Below, one piece after another: positions 10,206-17,400 of a stretch of 64,000 nucleotides of DNA; within the stretch, counting starts at the first letter, position 1; each line of letters opens with the position of its first letter. The notes beneath the pieces are model-generated. The model was not told where the DNA came from, made no database searches, and worked only from the letters and a program-made list of their open reading frames with translations. Source of the DNA: DATAGF01 sp963813355 (lineage in GTDB: Bacteria > Actinomycetota > Thermoleophilia > Miltoncostaeales > Miltoncostaeaceae); contig CAWEYS010000022.1 in assembly GCA_963813355.1 (NCBI GenBank), positions 218,127 through 282,126 of the forward strand, read 5' to 3'. The translations under genes were made by a program, and so were the position numbers.

Positions 10206-12430
10206 TGGCCAGGGTCCGCCCGCGCCGGCGCGACCTCTGGGCCGGCTGGCGCCCCAACGGCGTGGGAGAGACCAAGCCCAACCACTACGGCGAGATCCTG
10301 CGGACGATCTGGGCCAACCGCCGCCACCTGCCCTACGCGGCGCGCATCGTCCGCAAGGGGGTCTGCGACGGGTGCGCCCTCGGGGTCGCGGGCCTGCACG
10401 ACTGGACCATGGACGGCGTGCACCTGTGCACGACGCGGCTGTCGCTGCTGTCCACCAACACCATGGACGCCGCCGACCCGGCGCGGCTGGCCGACGTCGC
10501 GGCCCTGCGCCGGAGGCCGGGGCGGGAGCTGCGGGAGCTCGGCCGCCTGGGGCACCCGATGGTGCGCCGCCACGGCGAGCCCGGCTTCACGCGCGTCTCC
10601 TGGGACGCCGCCCTCGACGTCGTCGCGGGCGCCGTCCGCGCGGCCGACCCCGCCCGGCTGGCCTTCTTCCTCACCTCCCGCGGGGTGACCAACGAGGTCT
10701 ACTACGTCGCCCAGAAGGTGGCGCGCTTCCTCGGCACCAACAACATCGACAACGCCGCCCGCGTCTGCCACGCGCCCTCGACCGCGGCCCTGAAGCAGTC
10801 CGTGGGCGCGATCGCGACCACGATCTCGTACGGCGACCTGATGGAGGCCGACCTGGTCGTGCTGTGGGGCGCGAACGTCGCCAACGCGCAGCCGGTGATG
10901 ATGAAGTACCTCTACCTCGCCCGGAGGGAGGGCACCCGGGTCGCGGTGGTGAACCCGCACCGCGAGCCCGGCCTGGACCGGTACTGGGTGCCGTCGAGCG
11001 CCGAGAGCGCCCTGCTCGGCACGCGCATGACCGACGCCTTCTTCCAGGTCAACACCGGGGGCGACGAGGCCTTCGCGACCGGGGTCCTGAAGCTCCTGAT
11101 CGAGGAGGGCGGCGTCGACGAGCGGTTCGTGGCCGACCACGGGGCCGGCTTCGACGCCGTGCGGGAGGAGTGCGCCCGGCACACGCTCGCCGAGCTGGGG
11201 GCGATGAGCGGCGTCGGCGAGGAGGGCCTGCGCGGTTTCGCCGACATGTACCGGCAGTCGGAGTCGGCGATCTTCGTCTGGTCGATGGGCATCACCCAGC
11301 ACGTCCACGGGTCGGACAACGTCCGCGCCCTGCTGAACGTGGCCCTCGCCCGCGGCAACGTCGGCCGGCCCGGCGCCGGCCTCATGCCCATCCGCGGCCA
11401 CTCGGGGGTGCAGGGCGGCGCGGAGATGGGGGCGTATGCGACCGCCTTCCCCGGCAACGTCCCGATCTCCCCCGAGTCGGCCCGGGAGCTGGCGGCGCGG
11501 TACGGCTTCCCGGTCCCCGGCGCCCGCGGCCTGACGGCCGAGGAGATGATCGAGGCGGCCGGGCGCGGCGAGCTCGATGTGCTCTACGCCAGCGGGGGCA
11601 ACTTCCTCGATGTGCTGCCCGACCCCCGGCTGGTCGGCGAGCGCCTCGCCCGCGTGCCCGTCCGCGTGCACCAGGACATCGTGGTCTCGAGCCAGATGCT
11701 GGTCGACCCGCCCCCCGGCGGGACGGTCGTGCTGCTGCCCGCGGCAACCCGCTACGAGCAGCCGGGCGGCGGCACCCAGACCACGACCGAGCGGCGCATC
11801 GCCTTCAGCCCGGAGATCCCCGGGCCCCGGCCCGGCGAGGCGCGCGCCGAGTGGCAGATCTACCTCGAGCTCGCCCGGAGGGTGGCCCCCGAGCGGGCCG
11901 ACCTGGTGGGCTTCTCGGACGCCCAGGAGATCCGCGAGGAGATCGCGCAGGTCGTGCCCTTCTACGACGGCGTCCAGCACCTGCGGACCACCGGCGACCA
12001 GGTGCAGTGGGGAGGGCCGCGCCTCTGCGAGGGCTGGGTCTTCCCCACCCCCGACGGGAAGGTCCACTTCCACGACGTCGCCCCGCGCGACCCCCGGCCG
12101 CCGGAGGGGCGCTACCTGCTCTCCTCGCGCCGCGGCAAGCAGTTCAACTCCATGGTGTTCGGCGCCCGCGACCCGCTCACCGGCGCGGGGCGCGACGCCC
12201 TGTTCATCTCGCCTGAGGACGCGGCGGGGCTGGGGGTGGCCGAGGGCGCGCCTGTGCTCGTGCGCTCGGGCACCGGCGAGATGGAGGCCCGCGCCCACAT
12301 CGCCGCGCTGCGGCCCGGCAACCTGCAGATGTTCTGGCCCGAGTGCAACGCCCTGATCGAGGCCGGGGTCCGGGACCCGGACTCGTTCGTGCCCGACTAC
12401 AACGCCGTGGTGGAGGTCATCCCGCGCTGA
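10205..12430 (+). CDS. FdhF/YdeP-family molybdopterin (bis-MGD) oxidoreductase
   Basis: A 741-residue molybdopterin oxidoreductase of the YdeP type. The N-terminal Cys region (GVCDGCALGVAG, then HLCTTRL) could hold an [Fe-S] cluster. MGD-binding segments include FFLTSRGVTNEVYY, NIDNAARVCHAPS and LVVLWGANVANAQP. The C-terminal molybdopterin-dinucleotide domain includes LLSSRRGKQFNSMVFG. Cys in ARVCH is the probable Mo ligand, in place of the selenocysteine of some formate dehydrogenases. The substrate of YdeP-type enzymes is not established. The fdhD coupling argues for a formate-dehydrogenase-like reaction, but no electron-transfer subunit is encoded nearby. It converges with mobA by a 14-bp overlap. 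Confidence 0.92.
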   Translation: MARVRPRRRDLWAGWRPNGVGETKPNHYGEILRTIWANRRHLPYAARIVRKGVCDGCALGVAGLHDWTMDGVHLCTTRLSLLSTNTMDAADPARLADVAALRRRPGRELRELGRLGHPMVRRHGEPGFTRVSWDAALDVVAGAVRAADPARLAFFLTSRGVTNEVYYVAQKVARFLGTNNIDNAARVCHAPSTAALKQSVGAIATTISYGDLMEADLVVLWGANVANAQPVMMKYLYLARREGTRVAVVNPHREPGLDRYWVPSSAESALLGTRMTDAFFQVNTGGDEAFATGVLKLLIEEGGVDERFVADHGAGFDAVREECARHTLAELGAMSGVGEEGLRGFADMYRQSESAIFVWSMGITQHVHGSDNVRALLNVALARGNVGRPGAGLMPIRGHSGVQGGAEMGAYATAFPGNVPISPESARELAARYGFPVPGARGLTAEEMIEAAGRGELDVLYASGGNFLDVLPDPRLVGERLARVPVRVHQDIVVSSQMLVDPPPGGTVVLLPAATRYEQPGGGTQTTTERRIAFSPEIPGPRPGEARAEWQIYLELARRVAPERADLVGFSDAQEIREEIAQVVPFYDGVQHLRTTGDQVQWGGPRLCEGWVFPTPDGKVHFHDVAPRDPRPPEGRYLLSSRRGKQFNSMVFGARDPLTGAGRDALFISPEDAAGLGVAEGAPVLVRSGTGEMEARAHIAALRPGNLQMFWPECNALIEAGVRDPDSFVPDYNAVVEVIPR

Positions 12431-13007
12431 CCCGCGGCAGCGCCCGCGCCCGGGCGTAGTCCGCCGGCGTGTTGAGGTTTCGCAGGGCCTCGAGCTCCTC
12501 GTCGAGCCACGTGATCTCGAGGCGCTCGAGCAGGTCGCCCATCCGCGCCCGGCCCCCGGCCAGCAGGCCGTCGACGACCGCAAGGACCGTGGCCCGGTAG
12601 GCCGCGGCCAGCGGGTGGGCGCGCCCCCCCGCGCGCGGCACGGCCGCGTCGGCCCCCCCGGCGAGCGCGGCCAGCGCCCGGCGCACCGCCTCGGGCGTGA
12701 GGAAGGGCAGGTCGACGGCCGCGACGTAGGCCGCCTCCACGGCCGGTTCGAGGCCTCGCAGCCCGGCGCGCAGCCCTTCGAGCGGTCCGCGCCCCTCGCG
12801 GGCGTCCTCGACGACGCGGACGCCGTCCGGGAGGGTGGGCAGCTCCTGGCCGGGCGCCCGCACCACGACGACCGGACCGGCGGCGCTGCCGACGACGCCG
12901 GCGACATGGCGCACCAGCGTGGATCCGTGCCACTCCAGGCCCGCCTTCGGCGTCCCCATCCGCGAGGAGCGCCCCCCGGCGAGGACGATCCCGGCCGTCC
13001 TCCGCAT
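12417..13007 (-). CDS. mobA: Molybdenum cofactor guanylyltransferase MobA
   Basis: A 196-residue nucleotidyltransferase-fold protein. The N-terminal signature is IVLAGGRSSRMGTPKAGLEW, containing the GGxSxRMGxxK motif with the nucleotide-contacting Arg and Lys. The metal-binding VAAVDLPFL follows. The C-terminus ALRNLNTPADYARA is the usual NxNTPxD MobA ending. It attaches GMP from GTP to Mo-molybdopterin, making the MGD cofactor needed by the YdeP-type enzyme next door. It is convergent with that gene and divergent from moeA with only 25 bp between, so the two cofactor genes share a bidirectional promoter region. Confidence 0.93.
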   Translation of the reverse strand: MRRTAGIVLAGGRSSRMGTPKAGLEWHGSTLVRHVAGVVGSAAGPVVVVRAPGQELPTLPDGVRVVEDAREGRGPLEGLRAGLRGLEPAVEAAYVAAVDLPFLTPEAVRRALAALAGGADAAVPRAGGRAHPLAAAYRATVLAVVDGLLAGGRARMGDLLERLEITWLDEELEALRNLNTPADYARARALPRVSAG

Positions 13008-13013
13008 GCGGCG

Positions 13014-13026
13014 ATGCTGTCACGAT
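13014..13026. promoter_or_regulatory. Back-to-back -10 hexamers of mobA and moeA
   Basis: On the minus strand CAGCAT (13014-13019) ends 6 nt before the mobA ATG. On the plus strand CACGAT (13021-13026) ends 6 nt before the moeA GTG. Both predicted transcripts are leaderless, and the two -10 boxes are separated by one base. Confidence 0.45.
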
Positions 13027-13032
13027 GGGGCC

Positions 13033-14208
13033 GTGCGCGACGTGACCCTGGAGCACGCGGTCGACCTCGCGCGCGAGAACGCCGTGCGGACCGAGCCCGA
13101 GGACGTCCCCGTGGGGTCGGCCGCCGGCCGGCGCCTCGCCGCCGCGGTCAGGGTGCGCGCCGACCTGCCCTCCGAGGACGCGTCGGCCATGGACGGCTAC
13201 GCCGTGCGGGCAGCCGACGGCCCCGGCGACCTGGCCATGGCGGGCGAGAGCGCGGCCGGCGCGCCCCTGGTCGCGGCCCTCGGGCCGGGTGAGGCGGCGC
13301 GGGTCTCGACCGGCGCCCGGCTCCCGTCCGGCGCCGATGCCGTCGTGCGCCGCGAGGACGCGGTCGAGGAGGGCGGCCGCGTCCGCGTGCCGGCCGTCGC
13401 GGCCGGCGACCACGTGCGCCGGCGCGCCGAGGTGATCGCGCGCGGCGCCCTCCTTCTCCCCGCCGGCGCGTGGATCGGAGCCCACGAGGTCGTCGCGCTG
13501 GGGTCGGCCGGCCACGCGTCCGTGGTCTGCCGGCGGCGCCCGCGGGTCGCCCTGCTGGCGACGGGGGCCGAGCTGATCCCGCTGGGCGCGCCGCCGCGGG
13601 CGGGCGCGGTGTGGGACTCCAGCCGCGTGGGCCTCGCCGCCCAGGCCGTCGCCGCGGGCGCCCGGCCGGTCGCGGCGCTGACCGTGGGCGACGACGCCGA
13701 CGAGACGCTCCTGGCCCTCGAGGCGCTCCTCGACGAGGGCGACCCGCGCCCCGACCTCGTGATCACGGCCGGCGGCGTGGGCGGCGGCCGCCACGACCAC
13801 GTCCGCGCGGCCCTGGCCCGGATCGGGGTCGAGGAGGTCCTGCGCGGGATCATGGCCGACCCCTGCCGGCCGGTCTGGCTCGGGCGCCGCGACGACCAGG
13901 TCGTGCTCGGCCTGCCGGGCAACCCGGTGTCGGCGGCGGTCGGCTTCCACCTCGTGGGGCGCGAGCTCCTGGGGCACCGGGAGGAGTGGCGCCGGCGCGC
14001 CCCCCTCGCACGCGACGTGCCCAGCCACGGCGACCGGGCCGACCTGCCGCGGTGCGTCATCGGCCGCGACGGCCGCCTCGCGCCGATGCCCCTGCAGGGA
14101 TCGCACGCGATCACCTCGCTCTGCGGGGCGGACGCGCTCGCCTGGATCCCCGCGCGCGCGGGCGGCCTGCGCGAGGGCGAGCCCGTCGCCTACGCGCCCC
14201 TCGGCTGA
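13033..14208 (+). CDS. moeA: Molybdopterin molybdenumtransferase MoeA
   Basis: A 391-residue MoeA. Domain I carries the conserved SAMDGYAVRAAD. RVSTGARLPSGADAVV is the second conserved block. The MogA-like domain has ALLATGAELIP and VITAGGVGGGRHDHVRAAL, and LGLPGNPVSAAVGFHL closes that domain. A C-terminal beta-barrel domain IV ends the protein. MoeA inserts molybdate into adenylated molybdopterin. The usual GGVSxGxxD reads GGVGGGRHD, a tolerated variation. GTG start at 13033 is fixed by the hexamer 6 nt upstream. No mogA gene is seen in the window. Confidence 0.94.
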   Translation: MRDVTLEHAVDLARENAVRTEPEDVPVGSAAGRRLAAAVRVRADLPSEDASAMDGYAVRAADGPGDLAMAGESAAGAPLVAALGPGEAARVSTGARLPSGADAVVRREDAVEEGGRVRVPAVAAGDHVRRRAEVIARGALLLPAGAWIGAHEVVALGSAGHASVVCRRRPRVALLATGAELIPLGAPPRAGAVWDSSRVGLAAQAVAAGARPVAALTVGDDADETLLALEALLDEGDPRPDLVITAGGVGGGRHDHVRAALARIGVEEVLRGIMADPCRPVWLGRRDDQVVLGLPGNPVSAAVGFHLVGRELLGHREEWRRRAPLARDVPSHGDRADLPRCVIGRDGRLAPMPLQGSHAITSLCGADALAWIPARAGGLREGEPVAYAPLG

Positions 14209-14254
14209 GGAGACCCGGATGCAGCCTGCACGCTGGCGCGGCCCGGAGGCCGGG

Positions 14255-14802
14255 TCAGTGTGTCTCGGCGGATGATCTGGCGCGCGAGGCCGCCCGGTAG
14301 CGTCGTTGGCGCTCGCGGGAGCCGCAGGGCGATTCGGCGTGCCAGCGCCGCGTACCGGAGCGGGTGGTGTCGTAGAAGACCAGGTTGCACGCCGGCCGTT
14401 CGCAGCGCTTCAGGCGCGTTGCGTCGATCTCGGCGAGCTCCAGAGCGACCCGGCGAGCCAGCATGGCTGTTGGCGTGGGGTCGCTCCACTCCAGCCCGCG
14501 CGCAATGTCCGGGTCTCGTCCACGTCGAGTCGGATCGTCGCGATGCTCGGCTGCGCGAGCTTGGTCAGTCGCGCAGCCGGCTGGGCAACCGAGCGCCCGC
14601 TCAGAAGGCCGTCCACCAGCTGGACAATCGTCGTGTGCAGCTCGCAAAGCGCGCCAAGCTGAGCGGCGTCCAGGCGGGGTAGCGCGAGCGCGTGCGCGGC
14701 TGTTGCTGGGCTCGCGAGCGGGTCGGGGTGGATCGTGGGACCGCGGTCGGGCTTTCGCGGAACGGTCAGGTTCGCGAGCCGCAGGAGCGTGTCTGGCGTC
14801 AC
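14255..14802 (-). CDS. CGNR zinc-finger (ABATE-type) regulator, frameshifted as assembled
   Basis: The N-terminal ABATE-like part (from VTPDTLLRLANLT) and the C-terminal zinc finger are in different frames, joined near 14505 (net -1, or +2 if a CG dinucleotide is duplicated). The finger reads LKRCERPACNLVFYDTTR, then RRWHAESPCGSRERQRRYR. All Cys positions are present, but the name-giving CGNR is CGSR and a Cys in the RRWC position is His. Family members are one-component transcriptional regulators. The GTG at 14802 overlaps the stop of the upstream monooxygenase (GTGA). Base composition is somewhat less GC-rich than the neighbours, hinting at transfer. It probably controls this two-gene unit through the inverted repeat at 15130. 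Confidence 0.75.
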
Positions 14803-15098
14803 GCCGCGCCAGGTGGTGCGTGGCCGACGAACCGTGTCCGCGGGCGCGAGACGAGCTCGTTTGCGCGTCGTGCGTTGGGGTGGGACGCGTAGTCGCGCAG
14901 GACCTCGTCCGCCCGCTGGCGGGTCGTCCACTGACTGACCACGACCAGGTGGCCGGGGTCGTCGAGATCTTCGATCAGCTCGTGCGCGAGGTAGCCGTCG
15001 AAGTGGACCATGTCGCGCCAGATCGCCTCGGTGATCGCACGACCCTCCTGCGTCTCCCCGGGTGGAAAGTGCGAGTCCCACACGGAATAGACCGGCAT
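14799..15098 (-). CDS. Antibiotic biosynthesis monooxygenase (ABM)-like protein
   Basis: A 99-residue dimeric alpha/beta-barrel (ferredoxin-like) protein, recognisable from PVYSVWDSHFPPGETQ, the helix EGRAITEAIWRDM, and the strand pair HLVVVSQWTTRQRADEVL. ABM proteins act as cofactor-free oxygenases on quinols or simply bind small hydrophobic molecules. The ATG at 15098 is preceded by a strong AGGAGGAG. It is the first gene of a two-gene operon with the CGNR regulator, a typical stress- or xenobiotic-response arrangement. The substrate is unknown. Confidence 0.75.
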   Translation of the reverse strand: MPVYSVWDSHFPPGETQEGRAITEAIWRDMVHFDGYLAHELIEDLDDPGHLVVVSQWTTRQRADEVLRDYASHPNARRANELVSRPRTRFVGHAPPGAA

Positions 15099-15129
15099 CG
15101 GTTCTCCTCCTGCGCTCGGTGGTGAGTGC

Positions 15130-15157
15130 TAACGGTCAAAGTAACACTAGACCGTTA
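15130..15157. promoter_or_regulatory. 8-bp inverted repeat, candidate operator of the ABM-CGNR unit
   Basis: Perfect arms TAACGGTC (15130-15137) and GACCGTTA (15150-15157) with a 12-nt spacer lie 32-59 bp upstream of the ABM start codon. Total span and half-site length suit a TetR- or CGNR-type dimer. It is one of the most AT-rich short stretches in this region. Confidence 0.6.
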
Positions 15158-15236
15158 CACGTACCCGCTCAAGCCCAGCGCCCTGGGCGACCCGGCCGCC
15201 GATCAGCCGCGGTCACGACGTCCGTGAGCAGTGCGT

Positions 15237-16832
15237 CTAGCGCAGCTCCGCGGAGAGCGCCCCGGCGCCGATCGAGCCCTCGCGGAACTGCGCGCCGGTC
15301 AGGCCGCCCTCGGCCAGGGCCGTGAGCCGGTTGGCGCGCCGCACGGCGGCCTGGGAGATGCGCTGGTTGACCAGGAGCTGCGCGGCGGAGAGGCGGACGG
15401 GCGCGGCCCCGGCGCGGCGGGCCGGGCGCGGCACGCGGGTCGCGCTCGCCGGCGCGCCCGGCCGCTCGAGGCCGGCCCCGGCGACGGACAGGCCCGGCGC
15501 GAGCTTGGACGCGGTGATCGCGCCCTCCCGGAGGTCCCCGCCAGTGAGCCCGCCCGCCAGGCGGCGCTCGAGGGCCACGGCCCGGCGCAGGGCCGCCTGG
15601 GAGATCCGCTGGTTGATCAGGAGCTGGCGCCGCGTGACCGCGATCGCGGCGCCGGGACGCGCCGGGGCGGGCGGCGGCTGGGCCAGCGGCCGGGGCGTCG
15701 CCAGCCCGTTGGCGATCGCGGCGCCCGAGCCCGAGAGGGCGACGGCGGGGGTGAAGTCGGAGCGGTCGAGGCCCCCGTCGCGCAGGTCCCCCGTGGTGAG
15801 CCCGGCGTCGAGCCAGCGCTGGACGGCCGCGATCCGGCGCACCGCCGCCTGCGCGATGCGCTGGGTCACGAGCACCTGGCGTCCGGTCAGGCGCACCGGC
15901 CGGCCCACGTCGAAGAAGCTGACGCCCACGGGCTGCGCGGTGTACCCGCCCGCCATGTAGGGCCAGGCGCGCCAGAGGTAGCGCTCCCCGGCGGAGAGGA
16001 CGCCGCGGGGCACCCGGTAACGCGCCGACGCCGGGAACGCCGAGTGGACCTTCCGCGGCGTCGCGCCCTCCAGGAGGAAGAGCTGGACGTTGTAGAGGCG
16101 GGCGCCCGCCCGGACGCGCCAGCGCAGCTCGGGGCGGCGCGTCGTGAGCCGGGCGCCGGCCGGCGGCGAGAGGCGGCGCGCGTTTCGGGTGCGCGGCGCC
16201 CCCCGGGACGCCTCGGGCTCGGGGAGGGGCCCGACCCGGATCACCTGCGAGGGACCGCCCGGGTCGGCGGTCGGGGCGACGGAGTAGTCGACGCGCGCGG
16301 TGGCCTGGTTGCCGGCATCGTCGGCCGCCCTGACGACGAAGCTCGCCGGGCCGCTGCGGTCGGTGGGCACGGCCTGGCCGTCGCCGACGGGCCCGGCGCA
16401 GGTCGCCGCCCCCGTGCACGAGTAGCGCGCCGCCACCGGCTGGCCCAGGCCGTAGACGGCGCCCTGGCGCGGCTCGCCGATGTCGATGCGCGGAGCCGTC
16501 GCGTCGACGCGGAAGCGCCGGTCCACGGCGGCCCCGGGCGGCAGGATCGGGAGCAGCGGGGCCTCGCGCGCCGCCAGGGCGTGCTCGCCGTCGGCGATGG
16601 GGTCGAGCGTCACGACGACCGGGCCCGCGCGCGCCGCGCTCCACTCTCCGGCGTCGAGCCTCCACTGCACCCGCGCGCCGGTGGAGCTGCTGACCGTGTA
16701 GCTCGGCGCCGGGTCGGCCGCGCTCCACACGCGCCCGTCGGTCCCCGAGATGGCCGGGGCGGCGGCCGCGGCGGCGGGGAGGGCGAGCAGGATCGAGGGG
16801 GACGAGCGACCGTCGCGCAGGCGGGCGGGCAC
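15237..16832 (-). CDS. Secreted protein with Ig/Fn3-like domains and three C-terminal NQRISQAA repeats
   Basis: 531 residues. The N-terminus (SSPSILLALPAAAAAAPA) is a signal-peptide-like hydrophobic stretch after a basic start. Residues ~25-190 look like two Ig/bacterial cell-surface modules (DGEHALAAREA; DDAGNQATARVDYSV). Residues ~210-305 resemble an Fn3 domain (RPELRWRVRAGARLYNVQL). The rest holds three copies of a ~45-residue helical repeat at about 312-356, 397-441 and 480-525. Its consensus is QLLxNQRISQAAxRR, then LxGGLTGxDLREGxI. The repeats are joined by Pro/Ala-rich linkers. GTG start at 16832. Function unknown; a cell-envelope or extracellular matrix role is an inference. I do not recognise the repeat as a named domain. 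Confidence 0.7.
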   Translation of the reverse strand: MPARLRDGRSSPSILLALPAAAAAAPAISGTDGRVWSAADPAPSYTVSSSTGARVQWRLDAGEWSAARAGPVVVTLDPIADGEHALAAREAPLLPILPPGAAVDRRFRVDATAPRIDIGEPRQGAVYGLGQPVAARYSCTGAATCAGPVGDGQAVPTDRSGPASFVVRAADDAGNQATARVDYSVAPTADPGGPSQVIRVGPLPEPEASRGAPRTRNARRLSPPAGARLTTRRPELRWRVRAGARLYNVQLFLLEGATPRKVHSAFPASARYRVPRGVLSAGERYLWRAWPYMAGGYTAQPVGVSFFDVGRPVRLTGRQVLVTQRIAQAAVRRIAAVQRWLDAGLTTGDLRDGGLDRSDFTPAVALSGSGAAIANGLATPRPLAQPPPAPARPGAAIAVTRRQLLINQRISQAALRRAVALERRLAGGLTGGDLREGAITASKLAPGLSVAGAGLERPGAPASATRVPRPARRAGAAPVRLSAAQLLVNQRISQAAVRRANRLTALAEGGLTGAQFREGSIGAGALSAELR

Positions 16833-16925
16833 GTTCGGTTTCCTACGTGCCGAGAGCCCGCTCCGACCACTTTCTCCGGTCGGCGAGAACCCATTCGGTG
16901 CCAAGGGGTTTCGGAAGCGCGCCGG

Positions 16926-16931
16926 TACGAT
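16926..16931 (+). promoter_or_regulatory. -10 hexamer TACGAT of the OsmC gene
   Basis: TACGAT ends 6 nt before the GTG. The same hexamer and near-identical spacing precede hsp20. Confidence 0.5.
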
Positions 16932-16937
16932 CGTCCC

Positions 16938-17396
16938 GTGTCCCAACACCGGTACACCGCCCGCTGCTCCTGGCGCGGCTCGACCGCCGTCGGGTACGAG
17001 GGCTACGACCGCGGCCACGCCGCGAGCGCCCCGCCGGCCGAGGCCCAACTGCGTCTCGCGTCCGACCCGGCCTTCCGCGGCGACCCCCGCCTGCTGAGCC
17101 CCGAGCAGCTCGTGGTGCTGGCCGCGGCGTCGTGCCAGCTCCTGTCGTTCCTGGCCGTCGCCGCCCGGGCGCGGATCGACGTCCTCGAGTACGAGGACGA
17201 GGCCGAGGGCCTGATGCCCGAGGACGACCGCCCGGTGCGGATCACGAGGATCGCGCTGCGGCCGCGCATCGTCGTGGCGGCCGGCCCGACCGAGGAGCGG
17301 GTGCGCCGCCTCGTCGAGACGGCGCACCGCGAGTGCTACGTGTCCAACTCGCTCCGGACCGAGGTGGAGGTCACCCCGACCGTCGCGTTCCGCTGA
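16938..17396 (+). CDS. OsmC family peroxiredoxin-like protein
   Basis: A 152-residue OsmC/Ohr-fold protein. The long central helix contains SPEQLVVLAAASCQLLSFL with the first redox Cys. The second conserved Cys is near the C-terminus in HRECYVSNSL. Family members reduce organic hydroperoxides using dihydrolipoyl or thioredoxin-type donors. The early segment RYTARCSWRGSTAVGYEGY is typical of the actinobacterial OsmC subgroup. GTG start at 16938. The gene is single and convergent with the MMPL transporter, with 4 bp between stop codons. Confidence 0.9.
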   Translation: MSQHRYTARCSWRGSTAVGYEGYDRGHAASAPPAEAQLRLASDPAFRGDPRLLSPEQLVVLAAASCQLLSFLAVAARARIDVLEYEDEAEGLMPEDDRPVRITRIALRPRIVVAAGPTEERVRRLVETAHRECYVSNSLRTEVEVTPTVAFR

Positions 17397-17400
17397 GGGC

